Assembly (NCBI GenBank): GCA_045627885.1
Contig: JAZQOM010000038.1
Coordinates: 1 to 16,352 of the forward strand
Direction: 5' to 3'
DNA: 16,352 bases
Source of the DNA: CALCTE01 sp045627885
Lineage (GTDB): Bacteria > Bacillota > Clostridia > Oscillospirales > CAG-272
Part shown: positions 6,679 to 13,341 of the stretch, piece by piece
Numbering within the stretch: the first letter of the stretch is position 1
Layout: each line of letters opens with the position of its first letter
The notes under the pieces: generated by a model
What the model was told of the DNA's origin: nothing
What the model saw: only the letters and a program-made list of their open reading frames with translations
Database searches by the model: none
Made by a program: the position numbers and the translations under genes

Positions 6679-7365
6679 ATGGTCAGTAAGGAAGAAATAA
6701 TAAAAACCGTCAAAGCGGTCATAACCGAGCTGTTCCCGTTTCTTCTCAGAAGCGGTGCTAACTCCCATGTCGTGCTTCTGCCGGAGCTTCCGATGAGCAC
6801 GGCGGAGCATCTTGCCTATGTCGGCAGGAGGTTCGAGCACGATTTCGTCACATGGGCGGGTTACAGAAACAGCGAAAGGTACTACGGCGATATCGCGATG
6901 CATCTCGACTACGACCTCGTGAGCGAAAAAAATTCCCTCTGCGCAAGAGCGTCGGATTTCCGCTCCGTAACAATAGTTTCCCCGTCGGTCGAGCTTTTAC
7001 GCAAGCTCGCCGCGTCGGACGAATCGAGTCCCGAGGTCAGTCTTGCTCTCTATGCTCTGTTACATAAAAGAAAGGTGAGAATTCTCACCGATTTCGATAT
7101 TTCGGATATCGCGCCCGGCGCGTTTGCCAAAAACATCTCCGATTTGTATGCAAATGTCGTCGATATGGGCATTGAAATCGTAAAAATCACAACGGAGGAA
7201 GAAGAAGCCTACGACGCTATGGCGGGCTTTATCAATGAAGAAATGGTAAGGCAGGCTTCCAAGCAGAGAAAGAGAGAAATCGTCGTAAGCGAGAAGACGG
7301 TAGTCACACCGCTTGCAAAAGATGCCGCCGAAGAGCTCGGCGTACGCATTAGAGTTAAATTATAA
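6679..7365 (+). CDS. BMC-associated PduM-like / flavoprotein-fold protein of unknown function
   Basis: I do not recognise a firm family. The 228-residue protein begins MVSKEEIIKTVKAVITELF, an amphipathic helix like the encapsulation peptides of its neighbours. A Rossmann/flavoprotein-like core follows (HVVLLPELPMSTAEHLAYVG at residues 30-49; VTIVSPSVELLRKLA at 98-112; SLALYALLHKRKVRILTD at 121-138). It ends with KREIVVSEKTVVTPLAKDAA and EELGVRIRV. That C-terminal motif, and the helix/flavoprotein-like-core/tail layout, are seen in PduM and in the eut-associated TIGR02536-type proteins of BMC loci. Start: ATG at 6679 after AAGGA; an upstream ATG at 6616 lies within the repeat. Cofactor and function are unproven. 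A structural or cofactor-handling role in the compartment is the best guess. Confidence 0.7.
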   Translation: MVSKEEIIKTVKAVITELFPFLLRSGANSHVVLLPELPMSTAEHLAYVGRRFEHDFVTWAGYRNSERYYGDIAMHLDYDLVSEKNSLCARASDFRSVTIVSPSVELLRKLAASDESSPEVSLALYALLHKRKVRILTDFDISDIAPGAFAKNISDLYANVVDMGIEIVKITTEEEEAYDAMAGFINEEMVRQASKQRKREIVVSEKTVVTPLAKDAAEELGVRIRVKL

Positions 7366-7394
7366 AATACAGATATAAGGAAAGGAATCACAAA

Positions 7395-8801
7395 ATGAGC
7401 ATTTCCGAGGAAAGAATCGCACAGCTCGTCAAAGAAGTGACCGCACAGGTTTCCGGCGGAACATTGAGCTCCGGTATCGGCAACGACGGCATTTTCGATG
7501 ACATCAACGACGCCATAGCGGCGGCGGCAAAGGCACAGAAGGAATTTGCAACCTTTACTCTCGAAAAAAGAGGCAAAATCATCGAAGCGATGAGAAAAGC
7601 CGCAAGAGAGAATGCCGAAAAGCTCTCCATTATGGCAAACAAGGAGACAGGCTACGGCAGAGTTCCCGACAAGATTGCAAAGCATCACCTTGTCGCAGAC
7701 AAAACGCCCGGCATTGAAGACCTCCGCACAAAAGCCTACACGGGCGACAACGGTTTGACTCTTGAGGAGCTTGCTCCCTACGGCGTTATCGGCGCAATCA
7801 CTCCTTCAACTAACCCGACGGCAACAATCGTTAACAACAGTATCAGCATGGTAACCGCAGGCAACGCGGTTGTATTCAATCCGCATCCCGCGGCTAAAAA
7901 CTGCACAAACGAAGCTATTTCGATAATGAACAGAGCAATCGTTTCGGCAGGCGGCCCCGCAAATCTTCTCGTTGCTCCCAAAGAGCCGACGATGGATACA
8001 AGCAAGGTCATTATGACAAGCCCCACAATCAAGATGCTTGCCGTAACCGGCGGCGAAGCCGTTGTTGCGGTAGCGATGAAATCGGGCAAAAAGTGCGTTT
8101 GCGCCGGCCCCGGCAACCCGCCCGTAATCGTCGATGAAACCGCCAATATTCCCGAGGCGGCAAAGAACATCGTCGCAGGCGCATCATTCGACAACAACAT
8201 TCTCTGCATCGCGGAGAAGGAGATAATCGTAGTAGACAGCGTCGCAGACCAGCTTATAAGAGAAATGGTCAAGTGCGGCTGCTATCTCGCAAACAGAGCC
8301 GAGACGGAAAAGATTGTCGAGACTGTCGTTGTGACGAACAAGGAGGGCAAAAAGTCCCCCAACAAGAAGTTCGTCGGCAGAAACGCCAATGTTATTCTCG
8401 AGGCTGCGGGCATCCGCGCCGAAGGCGACAACAAGCTCGTTATTATGGACACCGAGTTTGAGCATGTTCTCGTACATACCGAAATGCTCATGCCCGTCGT
8501 TCCCGTTGTAAGAGTAAAGAATGTCGAGGAAGCTATCGCAAAAGCGGTTATCGCAGAGCATGAGTGCCACCATACCGCTATGATGCACTCCGAGAATGTA
8601 AACAATCTCACCGCCGCGGCAAGAGCTCTCGATACCACGATATTCGTAAAGAATGCACCCTCCTATGCGGGCGTAGGCTTCAACGGCGAAGGCTATTCGA
8701 CGCTGACAATCTCCACCCCCACGGGCGAAGGTCTTACTTCTGCCAAGAATTTCTGCCGTACAAGACGCTGCACGATGTACGGAGCATTCAGAATAGTATA
8801 A
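7395..8801 (+). CDS. CoA-acylating aldehyde dehydrogenase, EutE/PduP type
   Basis: Oxidises an aldehyde, here probably acetaldehyde, with NAD+ and CoA to give acyl-CoA inside the compartment. The 468 residues match EutE/PduP length. The N-terminal helix MSISEERIAQLVKEVTAQV followed by a Gly/Ser linker is a typical encapsulation peptide. The core starts near residue 34. Signature pieces are the Rossmann region YGVIGAITPSTNPTATIVNN, the NAD-binding VTGGEAVVAVAMKSGKK, AGPGNPPVIVD, and the catalytic cysteine C271 in FDNNILCIAEKEI. A ribosome binding site (AAGGAAAGGA) precedes the ATG. It lies 29 bases after the PduM-like gene and 17 bases before the PduS-like gene. The aldehyde substrate is inferred from DeoC in the same operon. 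Confidence 0.95.
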   Translation: MSISEERIAQLVKEVTAQVSGGTLSSGIGNDGIFDDINDAIAAAAKAQKEFATFTLEKRGKIIEAMRKAARENAEKLSIMANKETGYGRVPDKIAKHHLVADKTPGIEDLRTKAYTGDNGLTLEELAPYGVIGAITPSTNPTATIVNNSISMVTAGNAVVFNPHPAAKNCTNEAISIMNRAIVSAGGPANLLVAPKEPTMDTSKVIMTSPTIKMLAVTGGEAVVAVAMKSGKKCVCAGPGNPPVIVDETANIPEAAKNIVAGASFDNNILCIAEKEIIVVDSVADQLIREMVKCGCYLANRAETEKIVETVVVTNKEGKKSPNKKFVGRNANVILEAAGIRAEGDNKLVIMDTEFEHVLVHTEMLMPVVPVVRVKNVEEAIAKAVIAEHECHHTAMMHSENVNNLTAAARALDTTIFVKNAPSYAGVGFNGEGYSTLTISTPTGEGLTSAKNFCRTRRCTMYGAFRIV

Positions 8802-8818
8802 GATAAGGAGAACGGAAA

Positions 8819-10153
8819 ATGCGAACAGAGGAAGCTCTGCAGCTTGTCACGGACGCGGGTGTTGTCGGCGCAGGCGGCGCCGGATTCCCGACTCATGTCA
8901 AGCTCAAATGCAAGCCCGAAGTCGTAATCGCAAACTGCGCGGAATGTGAGCCGCTCTTGAAGGTAGATAAAAATGTTATGGAGCACTATCCCGACAGGAT
9001 AGTAAAGGGCGTAAGAGCCGTTATGGATATGACGGGCGCTCCGAAAGGCTACATAGCTCTTAAAGAGCACAATCACAAGGCGGCACAGATACTTTCCGAA
9101 ACGGTGAAAGCATATAAGGACATCGAGGTATTTCTGCTCGGCAACTATTACCCCGCAGGCGACGAGCAGCAGATAGTCTACGAGGTCACGGGCAAGGTCG
9201 TTCCCGTCGGCGGAATTCCGCTCGATGTCGGCGCGGTCGTATGCAACGCCTGCACAATGTATAACATCGCGGCAGCTCTTGACGGAAAGCCCGTAACAAA
9301 GAGATTTATCACCGTAAACGGAGAGGTCAACAATCCGATGACCTTTGAAGCTCCGATTGGTACGCCGATGCTGCTTTTAATCGACCTCGCCGGCGGAACG
9401 GTTTCCGGCAGGCTCGAAGACTATTCGCTGATAATCGGCGGCCCCATGATGGGCAAGGTCACAGACGACTTCAACACCACGGTTACAAAAACAACAAGCG
9501 GACTTTTGGTAATTCCGAAATCCCACAAGCTCATAAGGAAAAAGACAAGCAGCCTCGAGGTTGAGGCAAAAGTCGCTCGCTCGGTATGCTGTCAGTGCAG
9601 TCAATGCACACAGCTCTGTCCGAGAAATCTGCTCGGTCTGAATGTTCAGCCGCACAAGGTTATGCGCGCAACGGCTTACGGCTCGATAGACGCGATTGAG
9701 GACGGAAAGCTCGTCTTCGGCTGCTGCGACTGCGGACTCTGCTCCCAGTATGTATGCCCGATGGGACTTTCTCCGTCAAGGTTCGTCACCGCCGTAAAGC
9801 AGGGACTCGGCAAAAAGGGAATCAAGCCCGCAAAGACATATTCGACGGGCGTATCTCCCTCAAGAGAAAGCGAAAAAATTCCGACTTCAAGGCTTATCGC
9901 AAGGCTCGGACTTGAAAAGTACACGAGCGAAGCGCCGCTTTACACCGCAGGCGTCACCGCAAACATCGTGCGCATAAAGCTTTCACAGCACATCGGCGCA
10001 CCGGCGGAAGCCATTGTAAAGAAGGGCGACATAGTTCGCGAAGGTCAGCTTATAGCGAGAATCCCCGAAGGCAAGCTCGGCGCCAACATTCACGCAAGCA
10101 TAGACGGCAAAGTAACCGATGTAACGGCGTCTTACATCGAGATTGCAAGATAG
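8819..10153 (+). CDS. PduS-like RnfC-family Fe-S flavoprotein (BMC electron carrier)
   Basis: PduS proteins take electrons from NADH through FMN and two [4Fe-4S] clusters; in the Pdu compartment PduS serves cobalamin reduction and interacts with PduT. The 444 residues show the N-terminal nucleotide/FMN site GAGGAGFPTHVKL (residues 18-30), a long RnfC-like core and an SLBB-like segment. Two cluster motifs follow: C257, C260, C263, C267-P, and C302, C305, C308, C313-P. A C-terminal barrel-sandwich hybrid domain ends GANIHASIDGKVTDVTASY. No cobalamin enzyme is present in the window, so a role in NAD+ regeneration or electron export is more likely here. The BMC-T gene follows 16 bases later. Confidence 0.92.
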   Translation: MRTEEALQLVTDAGVVGAGGAGFPTHVKLKCKPEVVIANCAECEPLLKVDKNVMEHYPDRIVKGVRAVMDMTGAPKGYIALKEHNHKAAQILSETVKAYKDIEVFLLGNYYPAGDEQQIVYEVTGKVVPVGGIPLDVGAVVCNACTMYNIAAALDGKPVTKRFITVNGEVNNPMTFEAPIGTPMLLLIDLAGGTVSGRLEDYSLIIGGPMMGKVTDDFNTTVTKTTSGLLVIPKSHKLIRKKTSSLEVEAKVARSVCCQCSQCTQLCPRNLLGLNVQPHKVMRATAYGSIDAIEDGKLVFGCCDCGLCSQYVCPMGLSPSRFVTAVKQGLGKKGIKPAKTYSTGVSPSRESEKIPTSRLIARLGLEKYTSEAPLYTAGVTANIVRIKLSQHIGAPAEAIVKKGDIVREGQLIARIPEGKLGANIHASIDGKVTDVTASYIEIAR

Positions 10154-10169
10154 GAGGTCATAAGAGAGC

Positions 10170-10715
10170 ATGGATACACTGGGAATAGTCGAAACAAACA
10201 GCATCGCGGCAGGCGTTGAAGCAGGCGATATAATGATGAAAACCGCTTTTGTTAAGCTCGAATCCGCACAGCCGACCTGCCCCGGCAAATATGTAATAAT
10301 GGTCTCCGGTGACACTGCGGCGGTAACGGCTTCCGTAAATGCCGGAAAGAAAATCGCGGCGGACAGTCTTGTAAACAGTATCGTTATTTCAAGTCTGCAC
10401 GAACAGGTAATTCCCGCACTTGCCTGCGCAACGCTCCCCGAACACAAGGAAGCGGTCGGCGTTATCGAGACTTTCTCGATTGCGGCGGCGGTCATCGCGG
10501 CAGATGCGGCAGTAAAAGCGGCAGATGTTGAGCTTATCGAGATTCGTCTCGGCAGAGGCTTGGGCGGCAAGAGCTTTGTTCTTCTCTGCGGCGGCACCGC
10601 CGAGGTAAAGGCGGCAGTCAGCGCGGCAAAGAATACAGAGGAAGTCAAGGGACTTTTGCTCCGCACCGTCGTTATACCCTCACTTCACGAGGATATGCTC
10701 GCGGCACTTATGTAA
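10170..10715 (+). CDS. PduT-like BMC-T shell trimer with a pore Fe-S cysteine
   Basis: A 181-residue shell protein with two tandem BMC domains (residues 1-90: GIVETNSIAAGVEAGDIMMK; residues 93-181: GVIETFSIAAAVIAADAAVK). It should form pseudohexameric trimers in the shell facet. The first domain has TCPGKY with C37, equivalent to the PduT cysteine that binds a [4Fe-4S] cluster at the trimer pore. Length and architecture match PduT (184 residues in Salmonella as I recall). Adjacency to the PduS-like gene supports a transmembrane-like electron conduit. Start: ATG at 10170; AGGAGG overlaps the upstream stop, 12 bases away. Confidence 0.95.
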   Translation: MDTLGIVETNSIAAGVEAGDIMMKTAFVKLESAQPTCPGKYVIMVSGDTAAVTASVNAGKKIAADSLVNSIVISSLHEQVIPALACATLPEHKEAVGVIETFSIAAAVIAADAAVKAADVELIEIRLGRGLGGKSFVLLCGGTAEVKAAVSAAKNTEEVKGLLLRTVVIPSLHEDMLAALM

Positions 10716-10782
10716 AGTGCAATTTAACATCGTTTTCCAAATAAAAATATAAAAAAATAAAAACATAAGAGGAGATTTTATC

Positions 10783-11073
10783 ATGGAAAAAGAAGCACTC
10801 GGAATGGTTGAAACCAGAGGTCTTATCGGCGCTATCGAAGCAGCCGATGCAATGGTCAAGGCAGCAAATGTAAGACTCGTAGGCAAAGAGAAAATCGGAA
10901 GCGGTTATGTTACCGTTATGGTAAGAGGCGATGTCGGCGCAGTTAAGGCTGCCGTCGAAGCAGGCGCTACCGCCGCAAAGAGAGTCGGAGAACTCATGTT
11001 CACGCATGTAATTCCCAGACCCCACAACGATGTTGAGATGATTATTCCCAATCTCAACGGCGAAAGCAAATAA
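10783..11073 (+). CDS. BMC-H shell protein, copy 1
   Basis: A 96-residue single-domain BMC protein of the PduA/EutM class that forms the hexamers tiling the shell facets. The N-terminus MEKEALGMVETRGLIGAIEA, KAANVRLVGKEKIGSGYVTV and the terminal strand FTHVIPRPHNDVE are canonical, and the segment KIGSGYVT lies at the position of the central pore loop. Start: ATG at 10783 with AGAGGAG 9 bases upstream. The 67-base gap before it is very A-rich and unstructured, which would favour strong initiation for a major shell protein. The next gene is a near-identical duplicate. Confidence 0.97.
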   Translation: MEKEALGMVETRGLIGAIEAADAMVKAANVRLVGKEKIGSGYVTVMVRGDVGAVKAAVEAGATAAKRVGELMFTHVIPRPHNDVEMIIPNLNGESK

Positions 11074-11505
11074 TCATGGCGACCGCTAAGAAGGGCTCGG
11101 GCAGCAAGAAGACCGCGTCCGCATCCAAGGCGCAGGCGGTAACATTTGCCGCTCCGGCAAAGGAAACAACAAAAGAAGAAAAAACAATCAACAACACCAA
11201 TAAGGTTACAGAAAGGAAAAACATCATGGAAAAAGAAGCACTCGGAATGGTTGAAACCAGAGGTCTTATCGGCGCTATCGAGGCAGCCGATGCAATGGTA
11301 AAAGCAGCTAATGTAAGACTCGTAGGCAAAGAGAAAATCGGAAGCGGTTATGTTACCGTTATGGTAAGAGGCGATGTCGGTGCGGTTAAGGCTGCCGTTG
11401 AAGCAGGCGCTACCGCCGCAAAGAGAGTCGGAGAACTCATGTTCACACATGTAATTCCCAGACCCCACAGCGATGTTGAGATGATTATTCCCAACCTCAA
11501 CAACG
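10783..11505. repeat. Tandem duplication of the BMC-H coding region
   Basis: Positions 10783-11062 and 11226-11505 align without gaps. I count roughly a dozen differences, nearly all synonymous third-position changes. This indicates recent duplication or ongoing gene conversion with strong selection on the protein. Confidence 0.9.
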
Positions 11506-11510
11506 ACTAA
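11076..11510 (+). CDS. BMC-H shell protein, copy 2, with a 50-residue N-terminal extension
   Basis: Residues 51-144 duplicate the preceding BMC-H almost exactly. The only differences are N to S in RPHSDVE and the last few residues. The open frame continues upstream without a stop to ATG at 11076, adding about 50 Lys/Ala/Ser/Thr-rich residues (MATAKKGSGSKKTASASKAQ, then AVTFAAPAKETTKEEKT and so on). GC-rich third positions in the first part of the extension look coding, but the ATG at 11076 has a poor ribosome binding site. The internal ATG at 11226 has AGAAAGGA about 9 bases upstream and would give a standard 94-residue BMC-H. Both products may be made. The extension is predicted to be disordered and basic. 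Confidence 0.85.
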   Translation: MATAKKGSGSKKTASASKAQAVTFAAPAKETTKEEKTINNTNKVTERKNIMEKEALGMVETRGLIGAIEAADAMVKAANVRLVGKEKIGSGYVTVMVRGDVGAVKAAVEAGATAAKRVGELMFTHVIPRPHSDVEMIIPNLNND

Positions 11511-11533
11511 TTCTTAAATAAGGAAGGCTAACC

Positions 11534-12412
11534 ATGGATATAGAAAAGCTTGTTGAACAGATAGCCAACGAAGTCTACGCAAGACTCAACAACGAGTCCT
11601 CCGTTCCCTCCTACGGCGCATCTGCGGCAGCAGGAGCAGATAGACCTACTCCCGCTTCTGTCGGAAGAATGATTGACCACACAATGCTCAAGGGCGACAC
11701 AGACGCTTCCGACATCAGAAAGCTCTGCGCAGAAGCAGCCGAGCATCATTTCGCATCTGTTTGCGTTAACCCCTACTATGTTCCCCTCGCAAGACAACTT
11801 CTCAACGGCTCCGGCGTTAAGACCTGTTGCGTAATCGGCTTCCCGATTGGCAGCAACACCATCGAGACAAAGATTTTTGAGACGATGGACGCTTGCAACA
11901 AGGGCGCTCAGGAAGTTGATATGGTCATCAATGTTGCCGCTCTCAAAAACGGCGACTGGGATTATGTCAAGAGAGATATCGAGGGCGTAGTCAATGCGGC
12001 AAAGGGCAAGGCTCTTGTCAAGGTAATAATCGAGACAAACCTCCTTACCGATGAAGAAAAAGTTAAAGTCTGCACAATAGCCAAGATGGCAGGCGCCGAC
12101 TTTGTAAAGACTTCTACCGGCTTTGTAGTCGGCAAGAACAACTCCGCTTCTCACGCAACGGTTGAAGATGTCAAGCTTATGCGCCAGACCGTCGGCCCCG
12201 TTATGGGCGTCAAGGCTTCCGGCGGCGTAAGAGACTTCGACTCCGCTTGCAAGATGATTGCGGCAGGTGCTACCCGTTTCGGTACGAGCGGCGGCATCAA
12301 GATTGTAGCAGGCGGCTCAAGCCCCGCTACTCCCAACTGCATCGGATGCGGCAAGTGCACACAGTCCTGCCCGACCGGAAACGCAGTTATCACAAAGTGC
12401 ATGCAGTATTAA
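11534..12412 (+). CDS. deoC: Deoxyribose-phosphate aldolase with encapsulation-peptide-like N-terminus and ferredoxin-like C-terminal tail
   Basis: Cleaves 2-deoxyribose-5-phosphate to acetaldehyde and glyceraldehyde-3-phosphate and is the likely signature enzyme of this compartment. DeoC features: IDHTMLKGD at 47-55, D129 in EVDMVIN, Schiff-base K192 in FVKTSTGF, K227 in VKASGGVRD, and the phosphate site FGTSGG. The 292 residues exceed the usual 220-260 because of additions at both ends. The N-terminus MDIEKLVEQIANEVYARL is an amphipathic helix with a Ser/Ala/Gly linker to residue 40. The C-terminus carries C269, C272, C275 and C279-P (CIGCGKCTQSCP) plus C289, a [4Fe-4S]-type motif not part of classical DERA. 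Start: ATG at 11534 with AAGGAAGG upstream. Confidence 0.95.
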   Translation: MDIEKLVEQIANEVYARLNNESSVPSYGASAAAGADRPTPASVGRMIDHTMLKGDTDASDIRKLCAEAAEHHFASVCVNPYYVPLARQLLNGSGVKTCCVIGFPIGSNTIETKIFETMDACNKGAQEVDMVINVAALKNGDWDYVKRDIEGVVNAAKGKALVKVIIETNLLTDEEKVKVCTIAKMAGADFVKTSTGFVVGKNNSASHATVEDVKLMRQTVGPVMGVKASGGVRDFDSACKMIAAGATRFGTSGGIKIVAGGSSPATPNCIGCGKCTQSCPTGNAVITKCMQY

Positions 12413-12425
12413 GCAATTCACGCTC

Positions 12426-12452
12426 CGTTCGGGCAGGGCTCCTGCCCGAACG
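12426..12452 (+). other. Perfect intercistronic hairpin without a T tract
   Basis: CGTTCGGGCAGG and CCTGCCCGAACG form a 12-bp perfect stem with a GCT loop, between deoC and the first pentamer gene. No T run follows, so it is not a standard terminator. It could protect the upstream message from 3' exonucleases, mark a processing point or partially attenuate transcription. The ribosome binding site of the next gene (AAGGAG) lies 19 bases further on. Confidence 0.7.
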
Positions 12453-12484
12453 GGCATACTTCCCTATTATAAGGAGAAAAACGG

Positions 12485-12787
12485 ATGTATACCGCTAAAG
12501 TTATCGGAACAGTCGTCTGCACGAGAAAAGACGGCAAAATGGAAGGGCTCAAAATGCTCGTGGTACAGCCTGTGGGCGTACTCACACTTGAAAACGAAGG
12601 CAAACCCGCCGTTGCAATAGACGCCGTAGGCGCCGGTGAAGGCGAGCTTGTTCTTGTCGTCGGCGGAAGCTCGGCAAGGCAGACTGACCAGACAAACGGC
12701 AAGCCGACGGACGCTACTATCATGGCGATAGTCGATTATATCGATGTCGAAAACAAGAGGATTTTCGACAAATTCGAGCAAAAATAA
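12485..12787 (+). CDS. BMC-P (EutN/CcmL family) shell pentamer, copy 1
   Basis: A 100-residue EutN/CcmL-family protein that forms pentamers capping the vertices of the shell. It starts MYTAKVIGTVVCTRKDGKME, which matches the family opening, and continues with LKMLVVQPVG, a DAVGAGEGELVLVVGGSSAR core and the terminal ATIMAIVDYIDV strand. An AAGGAG ribosome binding site is 7-8 bases upstream. Hairpins lie on both sides of the gene (12426-12452 and 12800-12816). It is the least similar of the three pentamer proteins in length and C-terminus. Confidence 0.95.
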   Translation: MYTAKVIGTVVCTRKDGKMEGLKMLVVQPVGVLTLENEGKPAVAIDAVGAGEGELVLVVGGSSARQTDQTNGKPTDATIMAIVDYIDVENKRIFDKFEQK

Positions 12788-12799
12788 TTTCGCATAATA

Positions 12800-12816
12800 C
12801 GCGCGCTTTGCGCGCG
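12800..12816 (+). other. GC-rich intercistronic hairpin
   Basis: CGCGCGC and GCGCGCG pair over 7 bp around a TTT loop, 12 bases after the BMC-P copy 1 stop. No T tract follows. It probably affects message stability or processing rather than ending the operon, since rpiB and two more pentamer genes lie downstream. Confidence 0.55.
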
Positions 12817-12830
12817 ATAACATAATATTT

Positions 12831-12859
12831 CGGAGGATGCGTCCCGCTTTTGTGGGATG
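12831..12859 (+). promoter_or_regulatory. Ribosome binding site and folded spacer upstream of rpiB
   Basis: GGAGG at 12832-12836 is followed by CGTCCCGC (12840-12847), a TTTT loop and GTGGGATG (12852-12859). These can pair over 8 bp including two G-T pairs. The 3' arm contains the ATG at 12857, so that start would be buried. Folding the 20-base hairpin out brings GGAGG to about 12 bases from the ATG at 12869, which encodes the canonical RpiB N-terminus. This is inference from hand folding. Confidence 0.4.
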
Positions 12860-12868
12860 TCTTTTGTG

Positions 12869-13336
12869 ATGAAAATAGCAATAGGAGCCGACCACGGCGG
12901 CTATAAAGAAAAAGAAGAGATAAAGAAGTATCTCAAGGAAACGCTCGGTCACGATGTAACCGACCTCGGAACATATTCGACGGAGCGCTGTGACTACACG
13001 GATTATGCGCTTCTCGTTGCACAGTCCGTGGCATCGGGCAAGTGCAATCTCGGCATACTGATTGACGGAGCGGGCATCGGCTCGTCCATAATGGCAAACA
13101 AGGTGCCGGGGATTCGCGCCGCCTGCGCCAACGAGATAACCACCGCTATAAACAGCAGAGAGCACAACGGAGCAAATGTGCTCTGTATGGGCAGCGGAAT
13201 AATCGGCTCCGCGGTTATGAAAAATATCGTAAAAGCCTGGCTTGAGCATGACCTTAACGGAGACCGCAACATAAGACGCGTCGGCAAGATTGTTGAGTTT
13301 GAGAGAAGACTCAACGAGCTTCGCGACGGAAAGTAG
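12869..13336 (+). CDS. RpiB/LacAB-family sugar-phosphate isomerase (Cys66 replaced by Asp)
   Basis: A 155-residue member of the RpiB/LacA/LacB family, which interconverts aldose- and ketose-5- or 6-phosphates; ribose-5-phosphate to ribulose-5-phosphate is the default prediction. It has the N-terminal MKIAIGADHGGYKEKEEIKK with D8-H9, TDLGTYSTERCDYTDYA, the phosphate-binding IDGAGIGSSIMANKVPGIRA and SREHNGANVL. The position of the catalytic Cys66 of E. coli RpiB (LICGTG) is Asp here (LIDGAG). The ATG at 12869 gives the usual N-terminus; an in-frame ATG at 12857 would add MSFV. It sits between pentamer genes in the BMC operon, so it probably feeds pentose phosphates to the pathway or acts on a related substrate. 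No encapsulation peptide is obvious. Confidence 0.88.
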   Translation: MKIAIGADHGGYKEKEEIKKYLKETLGHDVTDLGTYSTERCDYTDYALLVAQSVASGKCNLGILIDGAGIGSSIMANKVPGIRAACANEITTAINSREHNGANVLCMGSGIIGSAVMKNIVKAWLEHDLNGDRNIRRVGKIVEFERRLNELRDGK

Positions 13337-13341
13337 GAATT

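Noticed and set aside
10716..10782. Internal promoter before the BMC-H genes (TTTAAC at 10723, TATAAA at 10748)
   Set aside because: The 19-base spacing and A-rich composition make it weak. An unstructured leader for strong translation explains the region as well.
12837..12870. Ten-codon leader peptide (MRPAFVGCLL) whose stop overlaps the rpiB ATG as TGATG
   Set aside because: GGAGG touches its ATG with no spacer, so initiation there is unlikely; a hairpin explains the segment better.
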